Shown here in pieces: positions 1 to 7,720 of a stretch of 7,720 bases of DNA; the first letter of the stretch is position 1, and every line of letters begins with the position of its first letter. This DNA comes from Verrucomicrobiaceae bacterium. GTDB lineage: Bacteria > Verrucomicrobiota > Verrucomicrobiia > Verrucomicrobiales > Verrucomicrobiaceae. The translations under genes and the position numbers were made by a program. The stretch is taken from assembly GCA_947463285.1 (NCBI GenBank), contig CANHTV010000161.1:1-7720 (forward strand), given 5' to 3'. The notes under the pieces were generated by a model. The model saw only the letters and a program-made list of their open reading frames with translations. It had not been told where the DNA came from and ran no database searches.

Positions 1-458
1 CTGTGCAGCAGCAGATGCTTGATCGTGATCTTCTCGCGTTCCTCACCAGTGAACTCCGGCATATGCCTCGACACTGGATCATCGAGCTGGATCAAACCAC
101 GCTCCAGACAGAGCATCGCCGCACTCGCCACCGCGACGGCTTTGGTCACTGAAGCTGCATCAAAGATCGTGTCCTCCGTCATCGGCTCCATCGTTGGCTT
201 AATTGAGCGATAGCCGAAGGCCTTGTGATGAGACACTCCATTCCGCTCGACCCACACCGCCGCGCCCACGATCATGCCATCGCTTGCCGCCTGCGTGACC
301 GCCGCGTCCAGCTCGGCGAGTTTGCTGGTATGAAATGCCTCTTGGATCGTCGGTTTGCTCGCCACCAAAGGTGCCTGTTTGTGCTTCGGTAGCGCATCTT
401 CGGCTCTCGCGGCGACGGGCAGCGTCATGAGGACTAACAAAAGGTGGGATTTCTTCAT
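1..458 (-). CDS. Secreted serine hydrolase, class C beta-lactamase family (partial, N-terminus)
   Basis: This is the N-terminal 152 codons of a serine hydrolase of the beta-lactamase/esterase (PF00144) family; the gene continues beyond the left edge. Residues 1-19 form a signal peptide (MKK start, hydrophobic LLLVLM, cleavage after ARA), so the product should act in the periplasm or outside. The catalytic SxxK motif is SVTK at residues 103-106, preceded by the family's typical TIFDAAS stretch. It is followed by a conserved helix, by LDDPVSRHMPEF, and by ITIKHLLLH, the usual lead into the (T/R)SGL segment that is cut off. The Tyr and His/Lys motifs lie outside the window. I chose the ATG at 458 because it gives a clean signal peptide. 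An in-frame ATG at 488 would add ten polar or charged residues, and neither start has a good Shine-Dalgarno. Family members include esterases, peptidases and true lactamases, so the substrate is unknown. It is divergent from everything to its right. Confidence 0.9.
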   Translation of the reverse strand, partial: MKKSHLLLVLMTLPVAARAEDALPKHKQAPLVASKPTIQEAFHTSKLAELDAAVTQAASDGMIVGAAVWVERNGVSHHKAFGYRSIKPTMEPMTEDTIFDAASVTKAVAVASAAMLCLERGLIQLDDPVSRHMPEFTGEEREKITIKHLLLH

Positions 459-497
459 GATTGAGATTACTTCGAGTCGGCTCTCCATTTTTCAAGT

Positions 498-526
498 TCA
501 CTGAATGCTATGGCAGCATTCAGTGA
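498..526. repeat. Perfect 12-bp inverted repeat upstream of the serine hydrolase
   Basis: TCACTGAATGCT (498-509) is followed by a 5-nt spacer (ATGGC) and its exact reverse complement AGCATTCAGTGA (515-526). G-T pairs and one more A-T pair can extend the stem outwards. Neither side has a U-tract, so it does not look like an intrinsic terminator. It lies 40 bp upstream of the serine hydrolase start, in the position of a promoter, operator or leader hairpin for that gene. It also marks the left end of the region of broken genes, so it could be a relic of a small mobile repeat. The surrounding 459-657 contains no other gene I can support. Confidence 0.7.
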
Positions 527-567
527 GTTCCGAGTCCACCCAACGCGAGGCCATAGCAGACGGCGAC

Positions 568-1026
568 GTTGGTTTACGCCTCCTTGTGCTCCTCCAATCC
601 ACCGTTCCACTGCTCTCAGGCCTCGTGCTCTTCAACCTGACCTTCACACGACCACTCATGGCGGAGTATCCGACACTTTCGCAGGCGGTGGAGCAGGCTC
701 ATTCCGAACTGTGGAGCCGGTTGGTGGATTCTCACGGTATCATCCGTGACTTCGTCGGCGAGCTGCCCACGCCGAAAGACTGCGCTTTGGGAAAACCGAA
801 TGCCATCGGCTGGTGGAGCCCGATCGAGGACGGGCCGATGTTCACTGGCCTCTATCTACCCGCCGCGTGCGAGCATGCCCGCCGTAGCGGGGACGCTGGG
901 GACAAAGCCAATGCCCGCCGACTCATTCTTCTTCGCCGAATGCGCCTACTACGCGCTGCCTGCGAAGCTTTCGCAATAAGGTTCGCACTCATCGGGCGCG
1001 TTGTCGGCCTTGCCTCTGATTGAGCT
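568..1026 (+). pseudogene. Remnant of an uncharacterised secreted protein (N-terminal part plus rearranged piece)
   Basis: The frame with its ATG at 658 encodes about 85 residues that read like a genuine protein: MAEYPTLSQAVEQAH, ELWSRLVDSHGIIRDFVGEL, KPNAIGWWSPIEDGP and MFTGLYLPAACEHARRSG. From memory this resembles the start of large hypothetical proteins of Verrucomicrobiota/Planctomycetota with helical, glycosidase-like folds. I cannot name the family. Upstream in the same frame, 568-657 is hydrophobic (LLVLLQ, PLLSGLVLF) and may be a decayed signal peptide. From about 918 this frame becomes Arg/Leu-rich nonsense. The frame one base later instead reads ADSFFFAECAYYALPAKLSQ, then TAA at 977-979, then LPLIELKDRQKPEVAAFHAA. 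The simplest reading is that the middle of the gene was lost, fusing two parts out of frame, and that a stop arose later. No Shine-Dalgarno is visible. The ends are approximate. Confidence 0.5.
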
Positions 1027-1029
1027 TAA

Positions 1030-1599
1030 AGATCGGCAAAAGCCAGAAGTTGCAGCGTTTCACGCAGCTCGCCGGGCCTGGCTGATCCAGTCGTGTTCCG
1101 AGGCGCGAGCCATCGGGTTTTAGAGCAAGGAGTGAGCGGGCTCTACTTCTTCAATCTCTTCATCCCGTCGGAATACGGAACGATCACCGATGTGGCTGAT
1201 CGGGCACGATTGAAGACGCTGACGAAGACTTACGTGATCGACACCAGCTCCGCCTGGGGGCAGAACGGCACGGTTTACACCGGCCCTCTGCCGCTGAATT
1301 TTCCGCCCGCAGCCGAGGACACGTCCATCGAACTCAGGCTCGAGATCCCAGAGGATTTGCGGGGCGCCAAGTCCGTGCGTCTGGCGGTGCAATGGCGTGG
1401 CAAAAACGCTGCAGGCCGCTCGCACTGGTCAGTGCATGGAAACGAGGCGAAGCTCCTGAACCCGACTGAAAACGCGGTGCTGGAGTATGATGGTAGCGCA
1501 GTGAAGCCGGGACTCAATCGCCTGCGCGTAACGGTCACGTCTGGATTTCCGGTGCCACTCGTTCTCGACACCGTAAGAGTGATCGTGACACGAGTGTAG
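1030..1599 (+). pseudogene. C-terminal remnant of a glycoside-hydrolase-like protein
   Basis: An open frame from a GTG at 1093 to TAG at 1597-1599 encodes about 168 residues. It opens in the middle of a domain: VVFRGASHRVLEQGVSGLYF followed by FNLFIPSEYGTITDVADRA. The 'FRGA...QGVSGLYFFN' pattern resembles the last strand and helix of a glycosidase-type TIM barrel. The rest (SIELRLEIPEDLRGAKSVRL, LRVTVTSG, VRVIVTRV) is rich in alternating hydrophobics, like a C-terminal beta-sandwich. Just upstream, 1035-1080 in another frame reads GKSQKLQRFTQLAGPG and would join by a one-base shift near 1080 to ADPVVFRGAS, suggesting a frameshift in an older, longer gene. There is no ribosome-binding site and no plausible N-terminus, so I call it a broken gene and not a small intact one. 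The exact glycosidase family is not recognised. It lies only 22 bp before the GH39 remnant. Confidence 0.5.
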
Positions 1600-1621
1600 T
1601 CAGTTTTGATCCATTCTCCTG

Positions 1622-2957
1622 ATACAACAACGACTCACCCTAACGGCCCTTCTGTTCACCTTCGCCTCCGCTGCCTGCGTGGACTCGTTTCCTGTGCACA
1701 TCGAAGTCGATGCCGCTCAGGCCATCGGGCCGCTGAAGCCGATCTGGCGTTTCTTTGGCGCGGATGAGCCGAACTACGCCTACACGCCGCACGGTCGCGA
1801 GTTGCTGGGGGAACTCGGCGAGCTGAAGAAGGACGAAGTTTTCTTCCGCACGCATAGTTTGCTCAGCACGGGCAAGGGCGAGCATGGACCGAAGTTGGGC
1901 TCGACGAATGCCTACACGGAGGATGCAGCGGGAAAGCCAGTTTATCATTGGAGCATCGTGGCCCGCATCTTTGTCACGTATCGCGAGCAGGGCCTGCGGC
2001 CGTATGTGCAGATCGGCTTCATGCCGCAGGCGCTTTCGCTGAAGCCGGAGCCGTATCGGCATCGCTTCCTGGATGCGAAGTATGAGAAACTTTTTCGAGG
2101 CAGGGCGTATCCGTCGAAGGACTTTGCGAAGTGGGTGGAACTCGTTTTCCACTGGGCCAAGCACTGCGCCGAACGCTACGGCAGCGACGAAGTGCTGCGC
2201 TGTTATTGGCAGACGTGGAACGAGCCCAACATCGACTACTGGCGCGGCACGCGGGAGGAGTTCTTCAAGCAGCACGACCACGCCATCCATGCCGTGCGTC
2301 GCGCCATTCCAGGAGCGAAGGTTGGTGGTCCAGATCTAGCTGGCGGCAAGGAGGGCGACTTTTTTGGAGGCCTTTCTCAATCACTGTCTCTAGGGCCAAA
2401 ACCGAGCCACAAGTGAAACCGGCACGCCGCTCGATTTCATCTCCTTCCATGCCCAAGGCAGCGCCAAGCAGATCGATGGACCTGTGCGCATGGTCATCGC
2501 CAATCACCTTCGTGAGATTGACGAAGCCTTCGCAGCGATCGCAACCCATGCCGAGGTCAAAGCGAAGCCCGTCATCATCGGTGAGTCCGATCCCGATGGC
2601 TGCGCCGCCTGCAAGGGCGTGGATCGCGACTATCGCAACGGCACGATGTATTCCTGCGCGCTGCCGCCATCTTCTCGAGCAAGCTCGACCTCGCCACGAA
2701 GCACGGCGTGAACTTCGATGACACCTTGACGTGATCCTTTGAGTTGCAAGACCATCCCAAACTCACCCGAACGCTTTCACCGCCTAGCAAGTCCTCGGTT
2801 CTCCGCAAAAGCCCAACGCCAAGCAGATTTGCCTTCTCGAAGACGCTAGCCGACTCACGCCTGCCTCGGATACGACAGAGGTGAGTCCGAGAACGGAAAT
2901 ACCGAGATCCGCTTCAACCTCGCCCGACATGGCGTTACACTGGTGGAGTTGGAGTGA
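1622..2957 (+). pseudogene. Inactivated GH39-type glycoside hydrolase (beta-xylosidase-like)
   Basis: A secreted retaining glycosidase of family GH39, nearly full length but dead. Codons from 1622 give a signal peptide (xQQRLTLTALLFTFASA) whose first codon is now ATA, apparently a lost ATG. The barrel follows, with the acid/base Glu in TWNEPNIDYW (codon 2222-2224). At 2360-2365 a T6 run, where five T would keep frame, shifts DFLEAFLNHCL into the next frame, and TAG at 2391-2393 follows. That frame continues with GTPLDFISFHAQG and the nucleophile Glu in VIIGESDPDGCAAC (2583-2585). A one-base loss at about 2655-2662 moves the reading to AAIFSSKLDLATKHGVNFDD. TGA at 2732-2734 then replaces the Trp of the conserved T-W-S-F-E motif. 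The remainder is shortened and frame-shuffled, but ends in the family-like NTEIRFNLARHGVTLVELE and TGA at 2955-2957. The intact relative would cleave beta-xylosides or similar glycans outside the cytoplasm. Confidence 0.9.
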
Positions 2958-2998
2958 AAAAGTGGTTTCGAGTTGAGCCAGAACATGTGCTAAATAAT

Positions 2999-3018
2999 GC
3001 GGCTAAAGCCGCAGCCGC
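2999..3018. repeat. REP-like GCGGCT/AGCCGC hairpin directly before the oxidoreductase start
   Basis: GCGGCT (2999-3004), an AA loop and AGCCGC (3007-3012) form a perfect six-pair hairpin. A second AGCCGC follows immediately at 3013-3018, so the left arm could pair with either copy. The element ends three bases before the ATG at 3022, where a Shine-Dalgarno would normally lie, and none is present. Upstream, 2958-2998 holds only an A/T-rich TAAATAAT (2991-2998), with a loosely placed TTGAGC at 2973 as a weak promoter candidate. Short palindromes of this kind are often dispersed in genomes. That this one is dispersed is inference. Confidence 0.55.
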
Positions 3019-3021
3019 TCT

Positions 3022-4440
3022 ATGAAACCACCGTCACCATCCACCGACCGCCGTCTGTTTCTCAAAACCAGCCTCGCCAGCGCGTTGGGGGCACCTTTGA
3101 TCTCCCGCGCTCAAGGTCAGCTCGCGGTGTCGGGCATGTATCATGAGGATGCCCGTGACTTGCCGCTCAATACCGACGCCGATGTGATCGTCTGCGGAGC
3201 GGGACCTGCGGGAGTGTCGGCCGCTATTTCTGCGGCCAGGGCTGGGGCGAAGGTGCGGTTGTTTGAGGCTCATGGCTCGCTCGGCGGCGTGTGGACCTCC
3301 TCGTTGTTAGGTTATTTGCTCGATTTCGATAAACCCGGTTTCAATCAAGAGTTGGTCAGGCGTTTGCGTGAGCGAGATGCCATCCATGGCGAAGGTGTGA
3401 ACGGTATCAGCTATCAGCCTGAAGAGATGAAAGTGCTGCTGGATGAACTCTGCATAGCTGCCGGGGTCGAGGTGCAGCTGCATACAAGAGTGGCAGCCGC
3501 GTATCGCGAGGGGCGCAAGCTCAGCACCATCATCACGGAGTCGAAGAGTGGTCGGCAGGCCTGGAAGGCGCCGGTTTTCATCGACACCACCGGCGATGGT
3601 GATCTCGGTGTGCAGGCGGGTTGCGATTATGAGATCGGCATGGCCCAGGGCTGTCCATGCCAGCCTCTGAGCATGTGCATGCTGATCGTGGTGAAAGATG
3701 CTGCGGCCATGACCAGCGTGATCCATGGTACAGGCAGCAAAGCCAAGGGAATAGGCGACTCCAAAAAGGCGCTGCTAAGTGAAATCCGACGTGCTGGTTT
3801 TGATCCCAGCTATGCCGCACCAACGTTGTTTCCGATCCGCGATAATCTGCTGCTGGCGATGATCAATCACGAATACGGGATCAATGCTGGCGACGCCGTC
3901 AAAGTCACCGAGGCCACGATGCGTGCGCGGGGCGAACTGCATCAAATCGTGCGCGGTCTGCGCAAGCTCGGTGGCATGTGGGATGGGGTGCAAATCGCAG
4001 CGACGGCTGAGCAGATCGGCATCCGTGACGGACGTCGCATCCGTGGGCGCTATGTGGTGGGCAAGGATGATCTCATCGCCGGTGCTCGTCATGAGGATGC
4101 GGTGGTGCGTGCCACATTCTCCGTGGATGTTCATGCGTTGACCGCTGAGTCCAATAAGCAGGCAGGTTACAGCAACATGGGCGTGAAGACCAAGCCCTAT
4201 GACATCCCCCTGCGCGCCCTCATTGCCAAGGATGTCGATGGCCTCATGATGGCCGGGCGCTGCATCAGCGGCGACTTCATCGCTCACGCCAGCTACCGCG
4301 TCACCGGCAACGCCGTCGCCATGGGAGAAGCAGCCGGCGCCACCGCTGCCGTGGCGGCAAAAAACAAAACTGCACCGCATGATGTACCGTGGAGTGAGGT
4401 GCAGCTTGTGATTGAGAAAGTGCGTTTGGCTGGCGCTTAA
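3022..4440 (+). CDS. Tat-exported FAD-dependent oxidoreductase (PF12831-type)
   Basis: An intact 472-residue flavoprotein. The N-terminus carries a twin-arginine signal, DRRLFLKTS (residues 9-17), then a short hydrophobic stretch ending near SRAQG, so the protein is folded with its cofactor and exported by Tat. The FAD-binding Rossmann motif is DVIVCGAGPAGVSAA (residues 54-68) with the ribose-binding acidic residue in LFEAHGSLGG (E82). A second family block, FIDTTGDGDLGVQAG, is at about 187-200. The C-terminal FAD block runs GRCISGDFIAHASYRVTGN and then GEAAGATAA (about 412-442). Length and blocks match the FAD_oxidored family. Characterised substrates are scarce, so I do not assign a reaction. 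The ATG at 3022 is chosen because it gives the complete Tat signal; no Shine-Dalgarno is visible and a hairpin abuts it. It is probably the first gene of a run with the esterase 51 bp downstream. Confidence 0.93.
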   Translation: MKPPSPSTDRRLFLKTSLASALGAPLISRAQGQLAVSGMYHEDARDLPLNTDADVIVCGAGPAGVSAAISAARAGAKVRLFEAHGSLGGVWTSSLLGYLLDFDKPGFNQELVRRLRERDAIHGEGVNGISYQPEEMKVLLDELCIAAGVEVQLHTRVAAAYREGRKLSTIITESKSGRQAWKAPVFIDTTGDGDLGVQAGCDYEIGMAQGCPCQPLSMCMLIVVKDAAAMTSVIHGTGSKAKGIGDSKKALLSEIRRAGFDPSYAAPTLFPIRDNLLLAMINHEYGINAGDAVKVTEATMRARGELHQIVRGLRKLGGMWDGVQIAATAEQIGIRDGRRIRGRYVVGKDDLIAGARHEDAVVRATFSVDVHALTAESNKQAGYSNMGVKTKPYDIPLRALIAKDVDGLMMAGRCISGDFIAHASYRVTGNAVAMGEAAGATAAVAAKNKTAPHDVPWSEVQLVIEKVRLAGA

Positions 4441-4491
4441 GTTTTTCATTCGCAAGCTGTGGCTACTGACCTCGTTGAAGCTTGATCCATC

Positions 4492-5406
4492 ATGATCCGC
4501 ATCTTTTTCGTTTCTCTGCTCATTGGCTCCATTTCCCTGGCTCAAGAACCCAAGGCCAAACATGCACCCACCAAGCTCGCTCCAGAAGTCATAGCCGCTC
4601 TCGAAGCTCATCCAGGACTCGTCTATGCCAGCTATGGTCAGCGGGAGGTGCAGCTTGATCTTTGGAGGCCAAAAAACGTTAGGCAGCCGTTGCCCGCCAT
4701 CATCTGCATTCACGGTGGCGGTTGGTATAAAGGCGAGCGTTCTTCTATGGCGAATCTAGCGCAGGCTCTGGCTGCCAAAGGCTTTGTCACCGCCACCATC
4801 AGCTACCGGCTCAGTGGTGAAGCCAAGTTTCCCGCCGCCATTCAGGACTGCAAAGCGGCCGTGCGCTTCCTGCGGGACAATGCGGCTAAGTTTGGCATCC
4901 ATGCCGATGCCGTCGGCGTCACCGGCCTCTCTGCTGGCGGCCACCTCGCCGCGCTACTCACCACCAGTGGTGGAGTGAAGGAACTCGAAGGCGATGGTGG
5001 CCACGTTGATCAATCCAGCGCCGTGCAGGCCGGTATCGCCATGGGCGCGCAGAGCGATCTCGAAAGCACGCGCATCGGCGAGCTCAGCAGCAATCCCGAC
5101 GATCCCTTCTACCGCACCTTCCTCGGTGATTCACAGGCTAAGGTCCCGCAGACTTATGCCCTCGCATCGCCGCGTCATCACCTCGATAAATCTGATCCTC
5201 CGTTGCTCTTCATGACCGGCGAACTCGACGACGCCAGCACCCATGCTGATGAAACCCGCGCAGATTTGGCCAAGCTCGGCATACCCACCGATCTCACGGT
5301 CATCCCTCAGGCACCACACGCCTTCCTTGGCCAGCAAAGAGCCTTCGACACCTGCGTGTCCGCTTGCGACGCCTTCTTCAGCCAGCATTTGAAGAAACGC
5401 CCCTAA
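4492..5406 (+). CDS. Secreted alpha/beta hydrolase (carbohydrate-esterase-like, BD-FAE type)
   Basis: An intact 304-residue alpha/beta hydrolase. Residues 1-17 are a signal peptide (MIRIFFVSLLIGSISLA followed by QEP), so it acts outside the cytoplasm. The oxyanion-hole motif is HGGGWYKGE (residues 74-82). The nucleophile Ser147 sits in GLSAGGHLAALL. The acid is D246 or D247 in GELDDAST, and the base is His276 in PQAPHAF, giving a complete triad in the usual order. The HGGGW motif and the layout point to the esterase/lipase group that includes feruloyl and acetylxylan esterases. The nearby remains of a GH39 glycosidase make removal of acyl groups from a plant-type glycan a reasonable guess, but the sequence alone does not fix the substrate. 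The stop is 3 bp before the ATL gene, suggesting co-translation. The start has no clear Shine-Dalgarno but gives an uninterrupted signal peptide. Confidence 0.93.
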   Translation: MIRIFFVSLLIGSISLAQEPKAKHAPTKLAPEVIAALEAHPGLVYASYGQREVQLDLWRPKNVRQPLPAIICIHGGGWYKGERSSMANLAQALAAKGFVTATISYRLSGEAKFPAAIQDCKAAVRFLRDNAAKFGIHADAVGVTGLSAGGHLAALLTTSGGVKELEGDGGHVDQSSAVQAGIAMGAQSDLESTRIGELSSNPDDPFYRTFLGDSQAKVPQTYALASPRHHLDKSDPPLLFMTGELDDASTHADETRADLAKLGIPTDLTVIPQAPHAFLGQQRAFDTCVSACDAFFSQHLKKRP

Positions 5407-5409
5407 GTT

Positions 5410-5781
5410 ATGGCCAAAGCGAAATCACCAGCTTTTGCACGTATTCGCGCTGAAGTGATCCGGCTCGTTGCGCTGATCCCCGAGGGCAAGTTCACCACCT
5501 ACGGGAGCATGGCCGTTTACATGAATGTCATGGCGCGGCATGTCGCCTTTGTGATGAGCCGGCTCACCGATGAAGAATCGCAGGCCCTGCCGTGGCATCG
5601 CGTCGTCAGTGCTGATGCCCGCCTCAGTTCGAAGATGGATGCCGAGTTGCGCGAACTCCAGAAGTCACGACTTGTGTTCGAAGGCATGAGCATTGACTCC
5701 AAGGGCTTTATCGAAGATGCGGACGCCCATTTTCATGTCGTCGGGATACGGCGGAACATCCGCTGGAGCGAACTCGGATGA
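5410..5781 (+). CDS. Alkyltransferase-like (ATL) protein, MGMT family without the acceptor cysteine
   Basis: A 123-residue cytoplasmic DNA-binding protein of the O6-alkylguanine-DNA alkyltransferase fold. The active-site PCHRV of true methyltransferases is replaced by PWHRV (residues 61-65; W62 in place of Cys), the signature of ATL proteins. ATL proteins bind O6-alkylguanine without removing it and hand the lesion to nucleotide excision repair. Other family residues are visible: FTTYGSMA with Tyr31, which helps flip the base, and the arginine finger, here R43 in MARHVAFVMSR. DARLS follows the PWHRV motif as in relatives. Length is normal for a stand-alone ATL. The start is 3 bp after the esterase stop, and the TGA stop (5779-5781) overlaps a possible ATG (5778) of the next gene, so expression is probably coupled to its neighbours. 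Why a DNA-damage sensor lies between secreted enzymes is unclear. Confidence 0.93.
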   Translation: MAKAKSPAFARIRAEVIRLVALIPEGKFTTYGSMAVYMNVMARHVAFVMSRLTDEESQALPWHRVVSADARLSSKMDAELRELQKSRLVFEGMSIDSKGFIEDADAHFHVVGIRRNIRWSELG

Positions 5782-5784
5782 GTT

Positions 5785-5790
5785 GGGGAG
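5785..5790 (+). promoter_or_regulatory. Shine-Dalgarno GGGGAG for the PSCyt1/DUF1549 gene
   Basis: This purine block is the only clear ribosome-binding site in the right-hand gene run. It lies 2, 5 and 8 bases before the three consecutive ATG codons at 5793, 5796 and 5799, so the last two have the better spacing. It is just after the ATL stop, which fits reinitiation or coupled translation. Confidence 0.5.
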
Positions 5791-5798
5791 AAATGATG

Positions 5799-7720
<1,922 letters not shown>

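Noticed and set aside
505..1023. An intact 172-residue protein
   Set aside because: Only the central 85 residues or so look like protein. The N-terminus overlaps the inverted repeat and the C-terminus turns into Arg/Leu-rich nonsense where another frame becomes protein-like.
1640..2290. A 216-codon open frame on the minus strand
   Set aside because: It is the shadow of the GH39 remnant, whose plus-strand reading has clear family motifs. The minus reading is Arg/Leu-rich and unrecognisable.
2131..2721. A 196-codon plus-strand frame across the GH39 region
   Set aside because: The reading is Arg/Ser/Pro-rich, out of frame with both the upstream and downstream GH39 motifs, and survives only because of GC-rich composition.
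2391..2734. Stop-codon recoding (TAG or TGA read as an amino acid) or programmed frameshifting in the GH39 gene
   Set aside because: The stops coexist with two frameshifts, a lost start codon and a scrambled C-terminus. The ATL gene in this window ends normally at TGA, and TGG is used for Trp in every neighbour. Ordinary decay is simpler.
4453..4484. CAAGCT...AGCTTG inverted repeat between oxidoreductase and esterase as a terminator
   Set aside because: The arms are only six bases, the loop is about 20 nt and no U-tract follows. It is not distinguishable from chance.
3775..4713. A 312-codon open frame on the minus strand opposite the oxidoreductase and esterase
   Set aside because: It is antisense to two well-supported genes, is rich in His/Asp/Gly as expected from reverse reading of GC-rich codons, and shows no recognisable domain or ribosome-binding site.

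Overview
The window (7,720 bp, moderately high GC) most likely comes from a Verrucomicrobiota bacterium, with Planctomycetota as the alternative. The main evidence is the gene at the right end, a secreted protein with two CxxCH motifs and the PSCyt1–DUF1549–DUF1553 architecture that is greatly expanded in those phyla. A Tat-exported PF12831-type FAD oxidoreductase, a secreted carbohydrate-esterase-like hydrolase and remains of a GH39 glycosidase fit the same picture. Shine-Dalgarno sequences are mostly weak or absent. The assignment rests on gene content, not on a phylogenetic marker.

Left part (1-458, minus strand): the N-terminal 152 codons of a secreted serine hydrolase of the class C beta-lactamase/esterase family, running off the left edge. 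About 40 bp upstream of its start is a perfect 12-bp inverted repeat (498-526).

Middle part (about 500-2957, plus strand): a stretch of broken genes. It holds (i) an N-terminal remnant of an uncharacterised protein, possibly joined to a later piece of itself after loss of the middle; (ii) a C-terminal remnant of a protein resembling a glycoside hydrolase with a terminal beta-sandwich; and (iii) an almost complete but clearly dead GH39 glycoside hydrolase. The GH39 gene has a start codon that appears to have mutated to ATA, a T-run frameshift, a TAG, a second frameshift, a TGA in place of a conserved Trp, and a shortened, frame-scrambled C-terminus. The flanking 4.7 kb is fully open, so poor sequence quality is an unlikely explanation.

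Right part (3022-7720, plus strand): four intact, closely packed genes that look like one transcription unit. These are a Tat-secreted FAD-dependent oxidoreductase, a secreted alpha/beta hydrolase, a small alkyltransferase-like (ATL) DNA-lesion-binding protein with the PWHR signature, and the PSCyt1/DUF1549 protein, cut by the right edge. Three of the four products are predicted to leave the cytoplasm; the ATL protein is the odd one out. A short GCGGCT/AGCCGC hairpin sits directly before the first start codon.

The most unusual sequence-level observation is that the PSCyt1/DUF1549 gene carries three different short tandem repeats (3 x 7 bp, 4 x 9 bp, 4 x 7 bp). Each lies between conserved blocks of the protein and each leaves the reading frame open. 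I do not see a convincing new defence, mobile or RNA system in this window. The plausible biological theme is extracellular glycan or ester degradation in a locus that has lost several enzymes.
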